Source: Symbiodinium natans
Lineage: Eukaryota; Sar; Dinophyceae; Suessiales; Symbiodiniaceae
NCBI GenBank assembly: GCA_905221605.1
Contig: CAJNDS010002105.1
Coordinates: 310,001 to 374,000 of the forward strand
Length of the DNA: 64,000 bases
Reading direction: 5' to 3'
Position 1 is the first letter of the stretch. Each line of letters begins with the position of its first letter. The notes below the pieces were generated by a model that had not been told where the DNA came from, made no database searches, and worked only from the letters and a program-made list of their open reading frames with translations. Of the stretch, positions 11,640 through 23,651 are shown piece by piece. A program made the translations under genes and the position numbers.

Positions 11640-12752
11640 TCACTCGCTGTAGCCCTTGACGTGCTTCTTGCGTAACTTGTCTCGGTTCACCTCAGGGAGG
11701 TCCAAGACCTCCGCTCTGGCTCTCGAGCTGAGCAGCAGCTTGAGCCGGCGATTGCCTTTAGGAGCAAATCCACCATCTTGACGAAGCATAGGCTCGACTT
11801 CAAGGCCAAGACAGTGAGGTAGCGGTGGCCCACCATACTCAGAGATGAGCCAAGCCCGCAGTACCTGGTAAGCCAAGATCCGGCTGCAGTCAAACATGTG
11901 ACCGCATGCTCTTACCATGCAAACCGTGAGATTGGAGGTCGTAGCGGCCGCTTCCTGGTGTTTTTCAGCTATGGCTGAAAAGTGCGCAGTAACTGCGGGA
12001 TCTACGTTGCGGTCCGCCAGCCCATGCAGCCACAGGACAGGCGTGCTTCGATGCACCATGGCCCTCACGCCAGCTTCGGTGTCCAAGCCCGCTTGCTCGA
12101 AGCGCTGGCCTCCACGAGCAGACGATGCAAGCGCAACGACACCCTGCACCTCACAGCGCAACGCTGCAGCCCACACAGCGGGGCCGCCAAACGAGAAGCC
12201 AATGAGAACTACCGGCAGCGGGCCGTAGCGATCTCTCATGAAAGACACAGCTGCCACCACATCATCCGCTGCAATTTGCAAGGAGCGGAGGTGCTTTAGC
12301 CTGCGCTTCGGCCACGCCACACCACCGACGCAATGACGCCAGGAGATTTGAAGGCAGGCACAAATTGGGCCATTTTGGCCATTTTGGCCATTTTCACGGC
12401 CCATCGGCTCTCCCATCGGCTCTCCATCAAAGTCCAGGTTCACACCGCTGGCGAAGCTGGCACCAAGCCGGGCGTAGATGGAGTTGCGAGCAGCTCTGGA
12501 TGTCCTTTTTGTCAGAGGCAAACCCCGGTCGGCCACATCGACCCCTGGACCCATTCCACCATTGCTTCCTGGAGCCATGATCAGGATCTGTTCAGGCTGC
12601 CTCCTCGGCGCGTACACGATTCCGGGCACTGCGCCCACTGCCCCTGAAGAGAGCGGAATCTCCACATCCGCCCCATACTGCCAGATGTTCGTCTGTGTGA
12701 TCTGTGGCCCTCGTCTCACAGGAGCAGCAGCTGATGCAGGTCGGCGGGCCAT
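11640..12752 (-). CDS. Alpha/beta-hydrolase (dienelactone-hydrolase/KANL3-Tex30-like)
   Basis: An uninterrupted 370-codon frame. I start at the first ATG (12752, MARRPASAAA); the frame is open further upstream but has only non-ATG codons there. Alpha/beta-hydrolase signatures are in order: strand QILIMAPGSNGG (about residues 55-66), nucleophile elbow GFSFGG with Ser187, acid turn HGLADRNVD with Asp247, and CGHMFD with His285, giving a full Ser-Asp-His triad. The spacing fits small-molecule esterase or dienelactone-hydrolase-like proteins; the substrate cannot be told. Residues about 102-133 are an odd low-complexity insertion (repeated GEPM, then NGQ) between beta3 and the ISWR segment, which may be retained intron-like or expanded repeat DNA. 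The C-terminus is basic (KKHVKGYSE). No intron is needed elsewhere, so this could be a retrogene. Confidence 0.8.
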   Translation of the reverse strand: MARRPASAAAPVRRGPQITQTNIWQYGADVEIPLSSGAVGAVPGIVYAPRRQPEQILIMAPGSNGGMGPGVDVADRGLPLTKRTSRAARNSIYARLGASFASGVNLDFDGEPMGEPMGRENGQNGQNGPICACLQISWRHCVGGVAWPKRRLKHLRSLQIAADDVVAAVSFMRDRYGPLPVVLIGFSFGGPAVWAAALRCEVQGVVALASSARGGQRFEQAGLDTEAGVRAMVHRSTPVLWLHGLADRNVDPAVTAHFSAIAEKHQEAAATTSNLTVCMVRACGHMFDCSRILAYQVLRAWLISEYGGPPLPHCLGLEVEPMLRQDGGFAPKGNRRLKLLLSSRARAEVLDLPEVNRDKLRKKHVKGYSE

Positions 12753-13074
12753 TGCTCTGAAAATCACCAGCACATTGCCGGCACTGACTAGAACTTCGGC
12801 CGCATTCTGCACCCAACGCCCATCCCTAAACCAAATACTGGGGAGGGTCTTCCGATTCTTCCTCGATGGGGGTGGATGAACGGTGAAGGTTGGTCTGTGC
12901 GGACTTACTGAAGCCTTGGAGGTCAGCAAACGATTCGAAATTGGCTGGGACTCAGACTCGGGTTGATGACACAAAGGGTCTCCGAGAGTAAGCCCTGGAT
13001 ATCATTTGAAATATCCTTGACCAAAAAGGACGCCCCGAGATGCTCCGCTGAGGCCTCCTGGTTGCTTGTGTGTA

Positions 13075-13183
13075 CGTGGGTAGTGGGTGGGTTAGTGGGT
13101 GGATTAGTAGGTGGATTAGTGGGTGGGTGGGCGGGTGGGTGGGCGGGTGGGTGGAAGGGTGGGTGGAAGGGTGGAAGGGCGCG
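13075..13183. repeat. G-rich GGGTGGATTAGT/GGGTGGGC repeat
   Basis: The plus strand carries many GGG or GGGTGGG tracts spaced a few bases apart. First come GTGGGTGG-ATTAGT units, then GGGTGGGC units, then GGGTGGAA units. It has quadruplex-forming potential on the plus strand. Confidence 0.85.
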
Positions 13184-13429
13184 TTTTAAAGCTCTGGAGC
13201 TTGGCGCTGTGACCGGTCTTGCTTAGCAAGCAGTTGGGGCACAGGAGACTGCGCAAGAGACTGCTCAATAGAGGGTTCGTTCTGACGTGTCTGCCAGGTC
13301 TGCTAGGTGACATGCTGCGTTGGCTTGGGACTGCACTGCGGCAGGGCTGTAGCAAGACCAGGTCGCTTTGTACAGGCGCTCTCAGCCCCATCCGCCACCT
13401 CCTTTCGTCCAACCTTTGGAGGTTGGCGG

Positions 13430-14225
13430 TCTGTCCTGTGATCTGCCACCAAAACCTCCACCTCGCGCAAAAGACACGGCTGCAATGCCAATATGGTCTA
13501 TACACATCTATACACGGTCGACTTCTCTGAAGGGCCTCCACCACCTCCTTTGCCCCCGTAGTATCCTCCTGCACATTGATGGCTTCGGGCTTTTGGTTCT
13601 TTCCTAGTGTTTCCTGAACCTTGGCAGTGTCCTCCACCTCCTCCTCCTCCCTGCGCATAGTATCCACCTGCTGCATGCAGTGTGCCTTGCTGGCTTTGCC
13701 TTGGAGCCTGCACAATTCTACAAGTCTTCTACACCAACTTCATCAACTGAGGCCACACACCACCGCCACCGCCTTGACCATAGAAGCCGCCTGGCTCAAG
13801 AAGAGCGAAAAGGAAGCCAGACCGACATATGAGCTTGCCTTGCAAAGCGATGGGCACATCATGACACAGCCTCCGCCGCCCTGCGCATAGTAGCCACCTC
13901 CTCCGCCGTCTCCTCCCTTGGAGTAGTAGCCGCCTCCTGCTTTAACAACACAAGCACAAGCATGAAGGAGGCCTCCTGAAATATGGCACGGCCATGCCTC
14001 CTCCACCTTGCGAGTAGTAGCCGCCGCCACCACCACCCCCTTTTTGAGAGTAGTAGCCGCCTGCCAGACACCACAGAAGAGCAAACGCAGGTTTCTCTTC
14101 AGTCAGCCGAGGCCTCCGTCGCCTCCCTTGCCTCATGAAATGGCGACTGCATGCTTGACACTGCCACAGTCAGCGTGCGCACCACAGAGCCTTGAGAGTA
14201 GTAGCCCCCGCCGCCGCCCCCGCCC
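13430..14225 (-). CDS. Gly/Tyr-rich protein: cluster of micro-exons
   Basis: On the minus strand at least eight short segments encode the same module, GGYY or GGFY next to (K/Q)GGGGG runs: about 14215-14195 (GGGGGGGYYSQG), 14065-14010 (AGGYYSQ then KGGGGGGGYYSQGGGG), 13930-13870 (GGGYYSKG, GGYYAQGGGG), 13800-13775 (GGFYGQGGGGG), 13680-13625 (AGGYYAQGGGGGGG) and 13570-13535 (AGGYYGGKGGGGGP), ending with an RGG-type piece at about 13470-13430 (ARGGGFGGRSQDRPP). Segments are separated by roughly 60-120 bp of non-module sequence, so I read them as tiny exons. RGG and Gly/Tyr-rich low-complexity regions occur in RNA-binding proteins and in secreted structural proteins; which applies here is unknown. 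A further copy lies near 18085. Confidence 0.5.
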
Positions 14226-14281
14226 TTCCCATAGTACCTGCCAACTGCACCCTTGGCACCTTCCTATCTGCCAGAGACGTG

Positions 14282-14391
14282 ACACACACACACATACCAA
14301 ACACATACACGAACCAAACACATACAGGCACCAAACACACACACACACATACCAAAAAAACACACACACACACACAACAATAAAAATAAAA

Positions 14392-14429
<38 letters not shown>

Positions 14430-14480
14430 AAACACACACCAAACAACAAAAACACACACACACACACACACTACTATATG
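14282..14480. repeat. (CA)n with interruptions
   Basis: CA repeats mixed with ACCAAACACATAC units and A-rich interruptions, next to the Gly-rich exon cluster. Confidence 0.95.
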
Positions 14481-14679
14481 GCTTGACATGAACTGCTGCT
14501 ACGAACACCCGACCGACCACCTGACCACCCAAGAGGAGTCAAGACGAGAAAAGTAAGGAAGAGCATGCTTGCTTACATCAAGCGCAAGCTCACATCGCCT
14601 TAGTCAAAGGGAGTCTTTGGCTGATTCCTGGAAAATTGCATACGTCGGCATGCGTCCACACCGATATCCTCAGGACACA

Positions 14680-15600
<921 letters not shown>

Positions 15601-15990
15601 TGACTGATTGTGATTGTGTGGAATTGGCCTTGCCTGGATATGTTTGTAACGAAGAGATGAAAGTTTTTTACCATGTGTGCCAGACCACAGGAATGGCACA
15701 CGAAAACGATATGAGATCATCCTTCAGGGGTAAACCTTCGGCCGCTGCTGCTACGCCAGACACGAAGGAAGGACGTAGCACGAACTGAGATGAGGATGAA
15801 TGAAATGAATGTCCCGCCCGCTGCCCACAACCGGGCCCAGGCGCAGACAAGCAGGTACGTTTTCCTGGAGTGTGGGGAGGAGCTTCGATGGGCACCACCC
15901 CCCCTCTGCCCCCCTGCAAGTGGTTGGCTGTGAAGCCTTTCCAGGATGAACATACCCTGTTTCCCCACACACACACACAGACAGAAAGGG

Positions 15991-16510
15991 ACACAGACAC
16001 AGACACAGAGACACAGAGACACAGAGACACAGAGACACAGAGACACAGAGACACAGAGACACAGAGACACAGAGACACAGAGACACAGAGACACACAGAC
16101 ACACAGAGACACAGAGACACAGAGACACAGAGACACAGAGACACAGAGACACAGAGACACAGAGAGACACAGAGACACAGAGACACAGAGAGAGACACAG
16201 AGACAGAGCACAGAGACACAGAGACACAGAGACACAGAGACACAGAGACACAGAGACACAGAGACACAGAGACACAGAGACACAGAGACACAGAGACACC
16301 AGAGACACAGAGACACAGAGACACAGAGACACAGAGACACAGAGACACAGAGACACAGAGACACAGAGACACAGAGACACAGAGACACAGAGACACAGAG
16401 ACACAGAGACACAGAGACACAGAGACACAGAGACACAGAGACACATAGACACAGAGACACAGAGACACAGAGACACAGAGACACAGAGACACAGAGACAC
16501 AGAGACACAC
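15991..16510. repeat. Octanucleotide array (ACAGAGAC)n
   Basis: About 520 bp of an 8-bp repeat with occasional 2- or 4-bp slips, starting and ending in CA repeats. Its period of 24 nt gives eight-residue peptide repeats in every frame; these are not genes. Confidence 0.97.
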
Positions 16511-16545
16511 ACACACACACACACACACAGAGACACACACACACA

Positions 16546-16835
16546 GGAGAGAGGGAGGTCAGCCAGAGATTGTTGTACAATGGTACACTGACTGGAGATG
16601 ACTGGAGAGACCTCAGTACAGGAGAGACCTCAGTATAGGGGAATCCCATCGGGACTCCTGGAAAACATTGCAGGTACATGGAGCTGGCCAAACTCCACAT
16701 CCCCTGATGCTTCATAGCTTCGTTGGATTGGGTAGAAGCATCAGGCCCAATCCCCCTGCGGGAAAATTCGACTCATGCATAAGCTCTCAGCTCCAAGCCC
16801 CTTAGCTTAGAATCAGGGTTTACACACACACACAC
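16546..16835. repeat. 290-bp direct repeat, copy 1
   Basis: Nearly identical to 17573-17862 at a fixed offset of 1027 bp. I see one substitution (G at 16818 against C at 17845). Both copies begin GGAGAGAGGGAGGTC and end in TTTACACACACACACA. Inside is an inverted repeat, CCTGATGCTTC at 16703-16713 and GAAGCATCAGG at 16735-16745, able to form an 11-bp stem, and a short tandem GGAGAGACCTCAGTA. Confidence 0.95.
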
Positions 16836-16889
16836 CCTCCTACGAGGGGAGACACAGTGCATTCCAAGGCCACAAGAGATATGCTGCAC

Positions 16890-17180
16890 GCACACCCTCC
16901 GAAGAGGGAAAGTCCTGGTCTTGTACCTTTGTCACCGGTGAGTCCTCCGCCATAGGCCCGTCACCGCCATAGGCCCTCCTCCTCCAGCACCGACCTTGAA
17001 ATCCTAGTGTCGTCGTCATCATCGTCGTCAGAGACCTCCAGCTGCCATGACAGGCCCAGGAGCGTCCGGGAGATCCCAGCTGCCACCGCCTTGACCCAAG
17101 GCACCTCCCATCATCGTCGTCGTCGTGGAGGACCCCCAGCTGCCACAAAGGACCCAGGAGCATCCAGGAGGCCCCCGCTG
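16890..17180 (-). CDS. Gly-rich exon candidates inside the duplicated region
   Basis: Minus-strand segments at about 16990-16900 encode AYGGDGPMAEDSPVTKVQD followed by an acidic piece; around 17100 the frame contains GGALGQGGGSWDLPDAPG. The glycine-rich style matches the micro-exon clusters on either side, so these may be further exons of the same gene. Weak. Confidence 0.3.
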
Positions 17181-17394
17181 TCCACAGCGACCCAGAGCAC
17201 CTCTACTTTTAAAGAAAGAAAACGTTCTATTTGCAACTGAGGGGCAACCACCGGAAATACGACTCGGGTCGAGACCCACGAATAGAGAGTTAGACCACCT
17301 CGTCTATGTCTCACGACTGGGCTTACGACGCCCTTCAACAATTTCCGGTTCCGCCCTTATTGGCGACTTTGAGCTTCAGCCGTGGCTGGTACCT

Positions 17395-17397
<3 letters not shown>

Positions 17398-17437
<40 letters not shown>
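17398..17437. repeat. (GA)n microsatellite
   Basis: About 40 bp of pure AG/GA repeat. Confidence 0.97.
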
Positions 17438-17439
<2 letters not shown>

Positions 17440-17572
17440 CCGCTCATAGCACTGGGTGCCTACCAAGGCTCATCTGGCACTGAAGCCTCTCTGTTTACTT
17501 GGGTGATCCCCATCCAGGAATCAGGCAATGCCCAAACGGGTAAATTGCCCTTGAGCGACGAAGCCCACACAC

Positions 17573-17848
17573 GGAGAGAGGGAGGTCAGCCAGAGATTGT
17601 TGTACAATGGTACACTGACTGGAGATGACTGGAGAGACCTCAGTACAGGAGAGACCTCAGTATAGGGGAATCCCATCGGGACTCCTGGAAAACATTGCAG
17701 GTACATGGAGCTGGCCAAACTCCACATCCCCTGATGCTTCATAGCTTCGTTGGATTGGGTAGAAGCATCAGGCCCAATCCCCCTGCGGGAAAATTCGACT
17801 CATGCATAAGCTCTCAGCTCCAAGCCCCTTAGCTTAGAATCAGGCTTT

Positions 17849-17862
<14 letters not shown>
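17573..17862. repeat. 290-bp direct repeat, copy 2
   Basis: Second copy of the 16546-16835 unit. The left flank here is CACACAC before GGAGAGAGG, and the right end runs into a longer CA array, so both copies sit between CA tracts. Confidence 0.95.
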
Positions 17863-17879
<17 letters not shown>

Positions 17880-17959
17880 AGCACACACAACACGCAACAA
17901 ACAGCACACAACACACCATCAGACACCTCTTTCAAAAAGAATCCTGCCCGAAAGATCAC

Positions 17960-18110
17960 GGCAAAGGGCACCCGCCGCCACCATCACCGCCTTTGCCTGC
18001 AGCGTGCTTGCATGTGTTGAAGATCTCTGCATCCACGAGATGCAGCAATTATCTGCAATTACTCAAAACCGAACCTTTGCCACCATAGTAGCCGCCGCCC
18101 CCTCCTTTCT
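17960..18110 (-). CDS. Gly/Tyr-rich micro-exons, upstream copy
   Basis: The minus strand encodes GEKGGGGGYYGGKG at about 18110-18068 and GKGGDGGGG at about 17998-17970, the same module as the 13.4-14.2 kb cluster. If one gene, the CA and octanucleotide arrays and both 290-bp repeats lie in its introns. Confidence 0.45.
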
Positions 18111-18339
18111 CCCCTGAGGCACGCGGGACTGGGATCATCTGCTTTGACTTGGTGCTCCATGTGACAAGCCTTGATAAGCTGTGACCCAGGCCTCGAGGAC
18201 TGTCGCGAGCATCGCCTGAGCCTGGCAACGCTTCCATCTGGGCAGGCTCTCTGCAAAACACGCCTGAAAGCCAGCTTTTTCATGGCTTGAGCGCTCCGCC
18301 CATGCCCTTTCCAACCCATCTCTTGGCCGACATGGCCGC

Positions 18340-18703
18340 TGCAGTTTGTGCCTCGACGATAAGAGGATAAGAGTCTTGCTCGTCTGTCGATTCTACAGCA
18401 TATTGCACTCGGGGCTGCGGCGGATGCACCTTTGCCACCACCACCTGAAGCGAGGAACATGTTGCAGCATGCTGCCTTGTGAAAGCCCGTGTAAGCATCA
18501 GCAACACGGCGCCATCCGTGCCCAACCCGACCTTGATCCTTCTTCGTCAGCGCCACGTTGGCTTTGACGATATCCTTCGCAATGTCCTCTACCGTGTAAC
18601 CTGTGCAACGGCTGGGCAGGCAGAATGGTCTGCGGACAACTCTCACATTGCCTTCTGGTACACCACCCCTGTCAGGTACGGCACCAATGATGATGGTTTT
18701 CAC
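18340..18703 (-). CDS. Exons of an unknown protein, possibly 5' part of the Gly-rich gene
   Basis: Minus segment about 18703-18520 encodes TIIIGAVPDRGGVPEGNVRV and TVEDIAKDIVKANVALTKKD, a convincing soluble-protein stretch. About 18430-18340, in another frame, encodes RVQYAVESTDEQDSYPLIVE and AQTAAAMSAKRW. A frame shift between them implies an intron near 18450-18510. No family recognised. They lie directly upstream of Gly/Tyr-rich exons on the same strand. Confidence 0.45.
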
Positions 18704-18769
18704 CTTGGGCCGCCGTCTGTTGTCCCACCACTACGTCCACGAAGCCCTTCCAGATTCAACGTAGCAAAA

Positions 18770-18840
18770 CATAGCATAAACATAGCATAAACATAGCATA
18801 GCATAGCATAGCATAGCATAGCATAACATAATCTGACATG
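18770..18840. repeat. (CATAG)n repeat
   Basis: ACATAGCATAA units followed by about six CATAG pentamers, decaying into CATAA. Confidence 0.9.
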
Positions 18841-18974
18841 ACATAACATAAAGTTCAATTTTGAAATTAGCGAGCTTGTTATACGCAACATTCAGTTTTT
18901 ACATCGCTATGTTGAAAACTGATTATGGTTTAACGATGAGGATACTGCGTTAACTATAACAGTTGGTCTTTCTT

Positions 18975-21060
18975 GTATTGCCCTGAAAAACCAAAAAATG
19001 ACGAGGCTGCAAAACTGGGCTGTTGCAGGGTTGCTTCTTCGCAGCGGGCAGCAAAAAAGAAAGATGTGCCGCTGTACACGTTCACGACACGCGTCAAGCC
19101 GACAAATGCAGAGTCAGGGTTCTCATAAATTATGAACTCACACACATGGATGTATCCTTGAAATCATTCTTCTGCCATGCTCCGTTCCTTCCCTTCCCTC
19201 TTCGCTGTGTCCTTCATGTGAGCGACGTGCAGCATTTCGAAACCCTGAACTGGCATAGCTTGGAGGCGGGACTGTGAACGTCAATGTCATGGGACGCTTT
19301 CCTCACCTTCGGAGTTTTAGAAGTAGGGTTAGCGCGATTGCGCGCGAAATTTCAAAAAAGCATGTACGGCCTGTCTGCATCCAGACTGCCTGGCTATCTG
19401 CTCGAACTCCTCCCCCATTACCGTAGGCTTGCGACACGGCTGTAGAAAACACATCGACGCACGCATCAAAGGTGTGGGGCAGCCACGGGCGTCCGTCCCA
19501 TCAACAAATACAGGGACTCATGCTTTCGAATGGCATGCTGTTGCTGCTGTGTCTGGGCCCTTGGCAACCGACTTCAAAGCGGTGATGGACGAAATCTGGC
19601 CAAGAAATGTGCTATGCTTGGAGGTCGCTGGGTTAAGAAAACAGTCACTTGGGGACCGGTCTGTGCCGCAGCAGAACTCAGCAGAGCAAAGCTACGCAAA
19701 GCTGTTGCCTTTGGAGGCTCTTGGACAGTCTTTTCATCCGTAGCCAACATGTGCCAGCTCCTCAACCGAAGCACTTTGCCGCAAATGGGATAGTTCAACA
19801 ATGTTAAGATTCGTTAAGGCTCTTGCCCAATACTGGCTTCGCTCAGATGATCACGCCAGTCCATGACAGCTGAAATTGCCTTCATCCAGGTCAATGCTCG
19901 AATGTACTGGTTAGCATGTTGAAATAACTTGTACTTGAACCTGGGAGATCTGCTCCATGTAAGAGTCCGCTTTCGGCGACCAAAGAAAGGCCTCGCATAT
20001 TTACCCGGCTTCTCCCACATGTTCCGTATGTCCATGCTAAAACCCTGCTAAATCCTGCTAAGCATGGGGTGTCATTTGCCTGAATTGTCACATCAAGGCG
20101 CCGCGTTAGAACTTTCCGCCTCCACCAGTGTCACATCACATCAAGCGCTTCTCGAATAGAATCCAGCCAAGGAAAGCCTTACGGAGTACTCCTTGTTGAA
20201 GACCTCCATGATCTGATTCACAGACTTCTCCTGCCAAATGAAATGACTCGAGGCTCAAGTGAACATGAGTCACATGTGTGTGCCTGCCTGGTCAGGAGTC
20301 AAGTTCCAGTACGGGTATAGCAGGTGGTCGCACCTGAAAGGTCGTGCTTGCAGCCTCACAATATCCCTCGAGAACATAAATGCACAACTCACCACAGGAA
20401 AAACACCCTGCAGCCATCCAGCCTTTTGCTACTAAGGGATGCATCCTTACATCATTGGTCGCATTTGCTGGTACTCACACATGCAAAGAAACCCCCCATG
20501 AAACGAAGCCGAGCTGTTGTCCCCCTCAATCTTGGCAGCTATTTCGTCCAAGGCCTATCAGGATCAAAATGTGTCGAAACGACCCCCGTGGCTTCGTATA
20601 GACCATGCAGCGTCATGCACCTGAACTTTTTCGTCGGCCGGCTCTGTTTGGGCACTGCCTCAAGGATCTGCGGGACCCCAGAGCGCATCAACAGCAATCG
20701 CAAGTTTCTTTCTTGGCAAGCGATTTGCAGTGGTGCTCCTGCCCCAGCTTCGCAAGAGACTGTAACTTCGTTGTGATTTCAATGTCATCTGCTTTTCATG
20801 AAAACATGGCGAAGTCTTTCTGCAGGACATGGCCGTTCAGCTTTCCAAACGCTCAGAATGCTCAATGAACTGACCGATGCACAGCGGCTTACCACACCCA
20901 CCCACACACACACACACGCACCTTGTGGCGTGGAAGGACACTTTTCCGCGTCTTGTTTGCTCAGTCTGCGAACAAGTAGTTCAGATCTGCGAACTGTTGA
21001 AGTCTTTGTACATGGCGTCGATGTGATCAAGTTGTTCAACGTTTGCCAATGCCGTTTTCC
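18975..21060 (-). CDS. Multi-exon gene, unknown helical protein
   Basis: Consecutive minus-strand exon-like segments: about 21058-21000 (ALANVEQLDHIDAMYKDF), 20990-20935 (ELLVRRLSKQDAEKCP), 20795-20700 (ADDIEITTKLQSLAKLGQ, EHHCKSLAKKETC), 20235-20160 (SVNQIMEVFNKEYSVRLSLA), 20035-19814 (MDIRNMWEKPGKYARPFF, then ANQYIRALTWMKAISAVMDW), 19790-19600 (ATDEKTVQEPPKATALRSF) and 19145-18975 (MCEFIIYENPDSAFVGLTRV). Each is short, soluble and charged, typical of dinoflagellate exons. Splice sites were not individually resolved and no domain is recognised. The 5' end may have been displaced or truncated by the repeat-rich DNA beyond 21.1 kb. Confidence 0.45.
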
Positions 21061-21378
21061 AGCTGGGCAACGAACCGAGTGACATTTTAATCCGACGCCG
21101 AGAGCGACCTTGATGATTAGAGCTAATTCTGGAATCCAAGAACTTAAGGAAGTTTTAAAAACATCTTCTCCGTCCTACCAAGCTAAAAACGGCAGGTCGA
21201 TGGGGGGGTAGAGATATGATAAGCCCCTCAACCTGCCTCCTTTTGCCTTTGCCTCAAATTACCCAGCTATGAACGAGTAAACCTGGGTGTGCAAAATCTG
21301 CTTCTGTTAATCAGAACACTAAGCCAAACAAAGCAGAATCAGGAAAACCCAAAAAGCCCAAACAAAAAGCAAGAAACC
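21060..21378. other. Non-coding flank of the retroelement
   Basis: No exon seen. Contains an imperfect hairpin around 21190-21238 (GGCAGGT ... ACCTGCC) with a G7/C4 pair inside. Confidence 0.4.
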
Positions 21379-22016
<638 letters not shown>

Positions 22017-22501
22017 TTTTTGCATTGCACTCACTGCCAGAATCAGCATGTGGACCTCTGATCACTTTGGATCCTCGGCAAGTCGGCTACTCTGTATCCG
22101 CCTTGGGAGCTCCAGCAGTCTTTGCTAGTTTGTACTTCACGCCCCTCGGGGCTGCTGAAGATTGTTGTGCACAGCTATGTTCGAGTATGTGGAATGCATC
22201 CGCCCCTCGGGGCTGCGATAGCGCTGTGCTGGCTGGGCACCCTACGACCGCTTCCTACTGGCTCACCTGCACCCGCGACTGCAGCAGTGCCGGCTGGCCC
22301 CTATGTTGTGTTGCAGGCTATCGCTGTACGCTAGCTGAGTTTGGTGTGATTAAGGCGGGCAAGGATGATATAGAAGGTCTCACCCGCCTTTGTTATTTCA
22401 CAGTCCGGCCTTTTGGACTTCGGGAGGATCGCTTCCTCCAGATTGCCAGGTCTCACTACCTGCTATACTGAATCTGCTTTGGCAGAGTACTGAAGGATGT
22501 T

Positions 22502-22518
22502 CAGGAGGAAACCTCCTG
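22502..22518. repeat. Single hairpin CAGGAGGAAACCTCCTG
   Basis: Perfect 7-bp stem with AAA loop in the element's 3' region. The same CCTGAAGCATTGAA-like sequence follows it as follows the 22938 copy (CTGAAGCAATGAA). Confidence 0.95.
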
Positions 22519-22937
22519 ACCTGAAGCATTGAAACAAAGAAGAAATCGGAGCGGGCAGGGAGGCCGCCTCCGATATCAAGTACTCATCCCTGCAAAAGGG
22601 TGAAGAGTAAGCGCGGCTACCCCGACACCCTACTGTGAGTCACTGCGTCCAGCACCCACGCACCAGCTGTTTAGCGAGCCGTACCTCTGGTGAGGCCGAC
22701 ACTCAGCGTTCCCGTCTAGTGACGTCTCACACAGGTAACGCTAGACAACTGGCAGAGGGCCGTAGGCAGAGCTCACCATGGCGGCCTTGCCCGTTCCAAG
22801 TAGAATGCCCAAATTTGATGCAGGGGAGCTGAGCTTGCGAAGCCTGGCCTGGGACGCCTTTCGCGGCTCCTGGGGCCAGCGCTGCGACAGGGCAAAACTT
22901 CACGCCTGGTCGAGAAGATGTGGAGCTAAGGATATGC

Positions 22938-22952
22938 AGGAGGAAACCTCCT
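22938..22952. repeat. Single hairpin AGGAGGAAACCTCCT
   Basis: Perfect 6-bp stem with AAA loop, in the element's 3' region. Confidence 0.95.
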
Positions 22953-23123
22953 TATCTGAAGCAATGAATCAATAGGTTCAAGATAACGGTAAGATAGAAT
23001 TAAGAAAATTAACAAAAGTGCATGACAACTAGAGTAGATCAAGATTGCCAGCTTGCTGACTGAAAAGAGAATTAATGATTGTAGTTTGCCTGAAGCGCAA
23101 GCTGCTCACAACAGAAAGTTCCA

Positions 23124-23411
23124 TCAAGTGCGGGCATGCATGCTGGTGCCAACGAGATGATTAGCTGCAAGCAATGCTATCTTGAGAGCACTCCCTGCCT
23201 GATTGTTCAGAGCATCGGTTGACGTCAGCCAAATGCAGCCTGCATCGCGAGCGGTGTGCTCGGCATGGGGTAGGTGGATGGGATCTCCATTGTGCAACAC
23301 AGTCTCAGGCAAGATTTCTTCCTCATAGCCGCTGATGGTCACAAAAAGCCATCTGCTATTGTTGCAAGGCTGGACAAGTGATATTGCAATCCCTTGCTGG
23401 AGAAGCTCCAT
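23124..23411 (-). CDS. Retroelement ORF6, unknown 95-aa protein
   Basis: Starts at ATG 23411 and is open for 95 codons. Soluble, acidic mid-part (SGYEEEILPETVLHNGDPIH) and a C-terminal alanine/leucine stretch. No domain recognised. It is the last frame on the element's strand, 240 bp after ORF5, with a hairpin at 23464-23476 just upstream of its start. It could be a real small protein or a remnant. Confidence 0.4.
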   Translation of the reverse strand: MELLQQGIAISLVQPCNNSRWLFVTISGYEEEILPETVLHNGDPIHLPHAEHTARDAGCIWLTSTDALNNQAGSALKIALLAANHLVGTSMHART

Positions 23412-23463
23412 TGCACTTTAATGTATGAAGAAGGTCTCAAGAACATGAAATTCGAACAACGTG

Positions 23464-23476
23464 GGAGGAAGCCTCC
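23464..23476. repeat. Single hairpin GGAGGAAGCCTCC between ORF5 and ORF6
   Basis: Perfect 5-bp stem, AAG loop, 53 bp upstream of the ORF6 ATG on the minus strand. Confidence 0.95.
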
Positions 23477-23623
23477 TAATGAAAGAAATAGAGACACTAG
23501 TATCAACCTCTGTGCTAAATGGAGTTCTGCCATACTTATGCATGGTTTAGCTGAGAGTTGCACCTTCAAATGTGCCGATTTAGGTGTTGAAAAGTGTACA
23601 GGGAACCGGCAGGTGCAAGAAGG

Positions 23624-23649
23624 GGAGGAATCCTCCGGAGGTAGCCTCC
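23624..23649. repeat. Double hairpin 2 bp after ORF5 stop
   Basis: Two abutting 13-mers, GGAGGAATCCTCC (23624-23636) and GGAGGTAGCCTCC (23637-23649), with different loops (AAT, TAG) and the same stem. The stop codon of ORF5 is at 23654-23652. Confidence 0.95.
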
Positions 23650-23651
23650 AC

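Noticed and set aside
12365-12400. GCCATTTTG tandem copies resembling the dinoflagellate spliced leader
   Set aside because: The 9-bp repeat lacks the CTCAAG end and lies inside the hydrolase coding frame on the opposite strand.
22025-22471. 148-codon plus-strand ORF in the element's 3' region
   Set aside because: Antisense to all element genes, with no motif and a composition explained by structured repeats.
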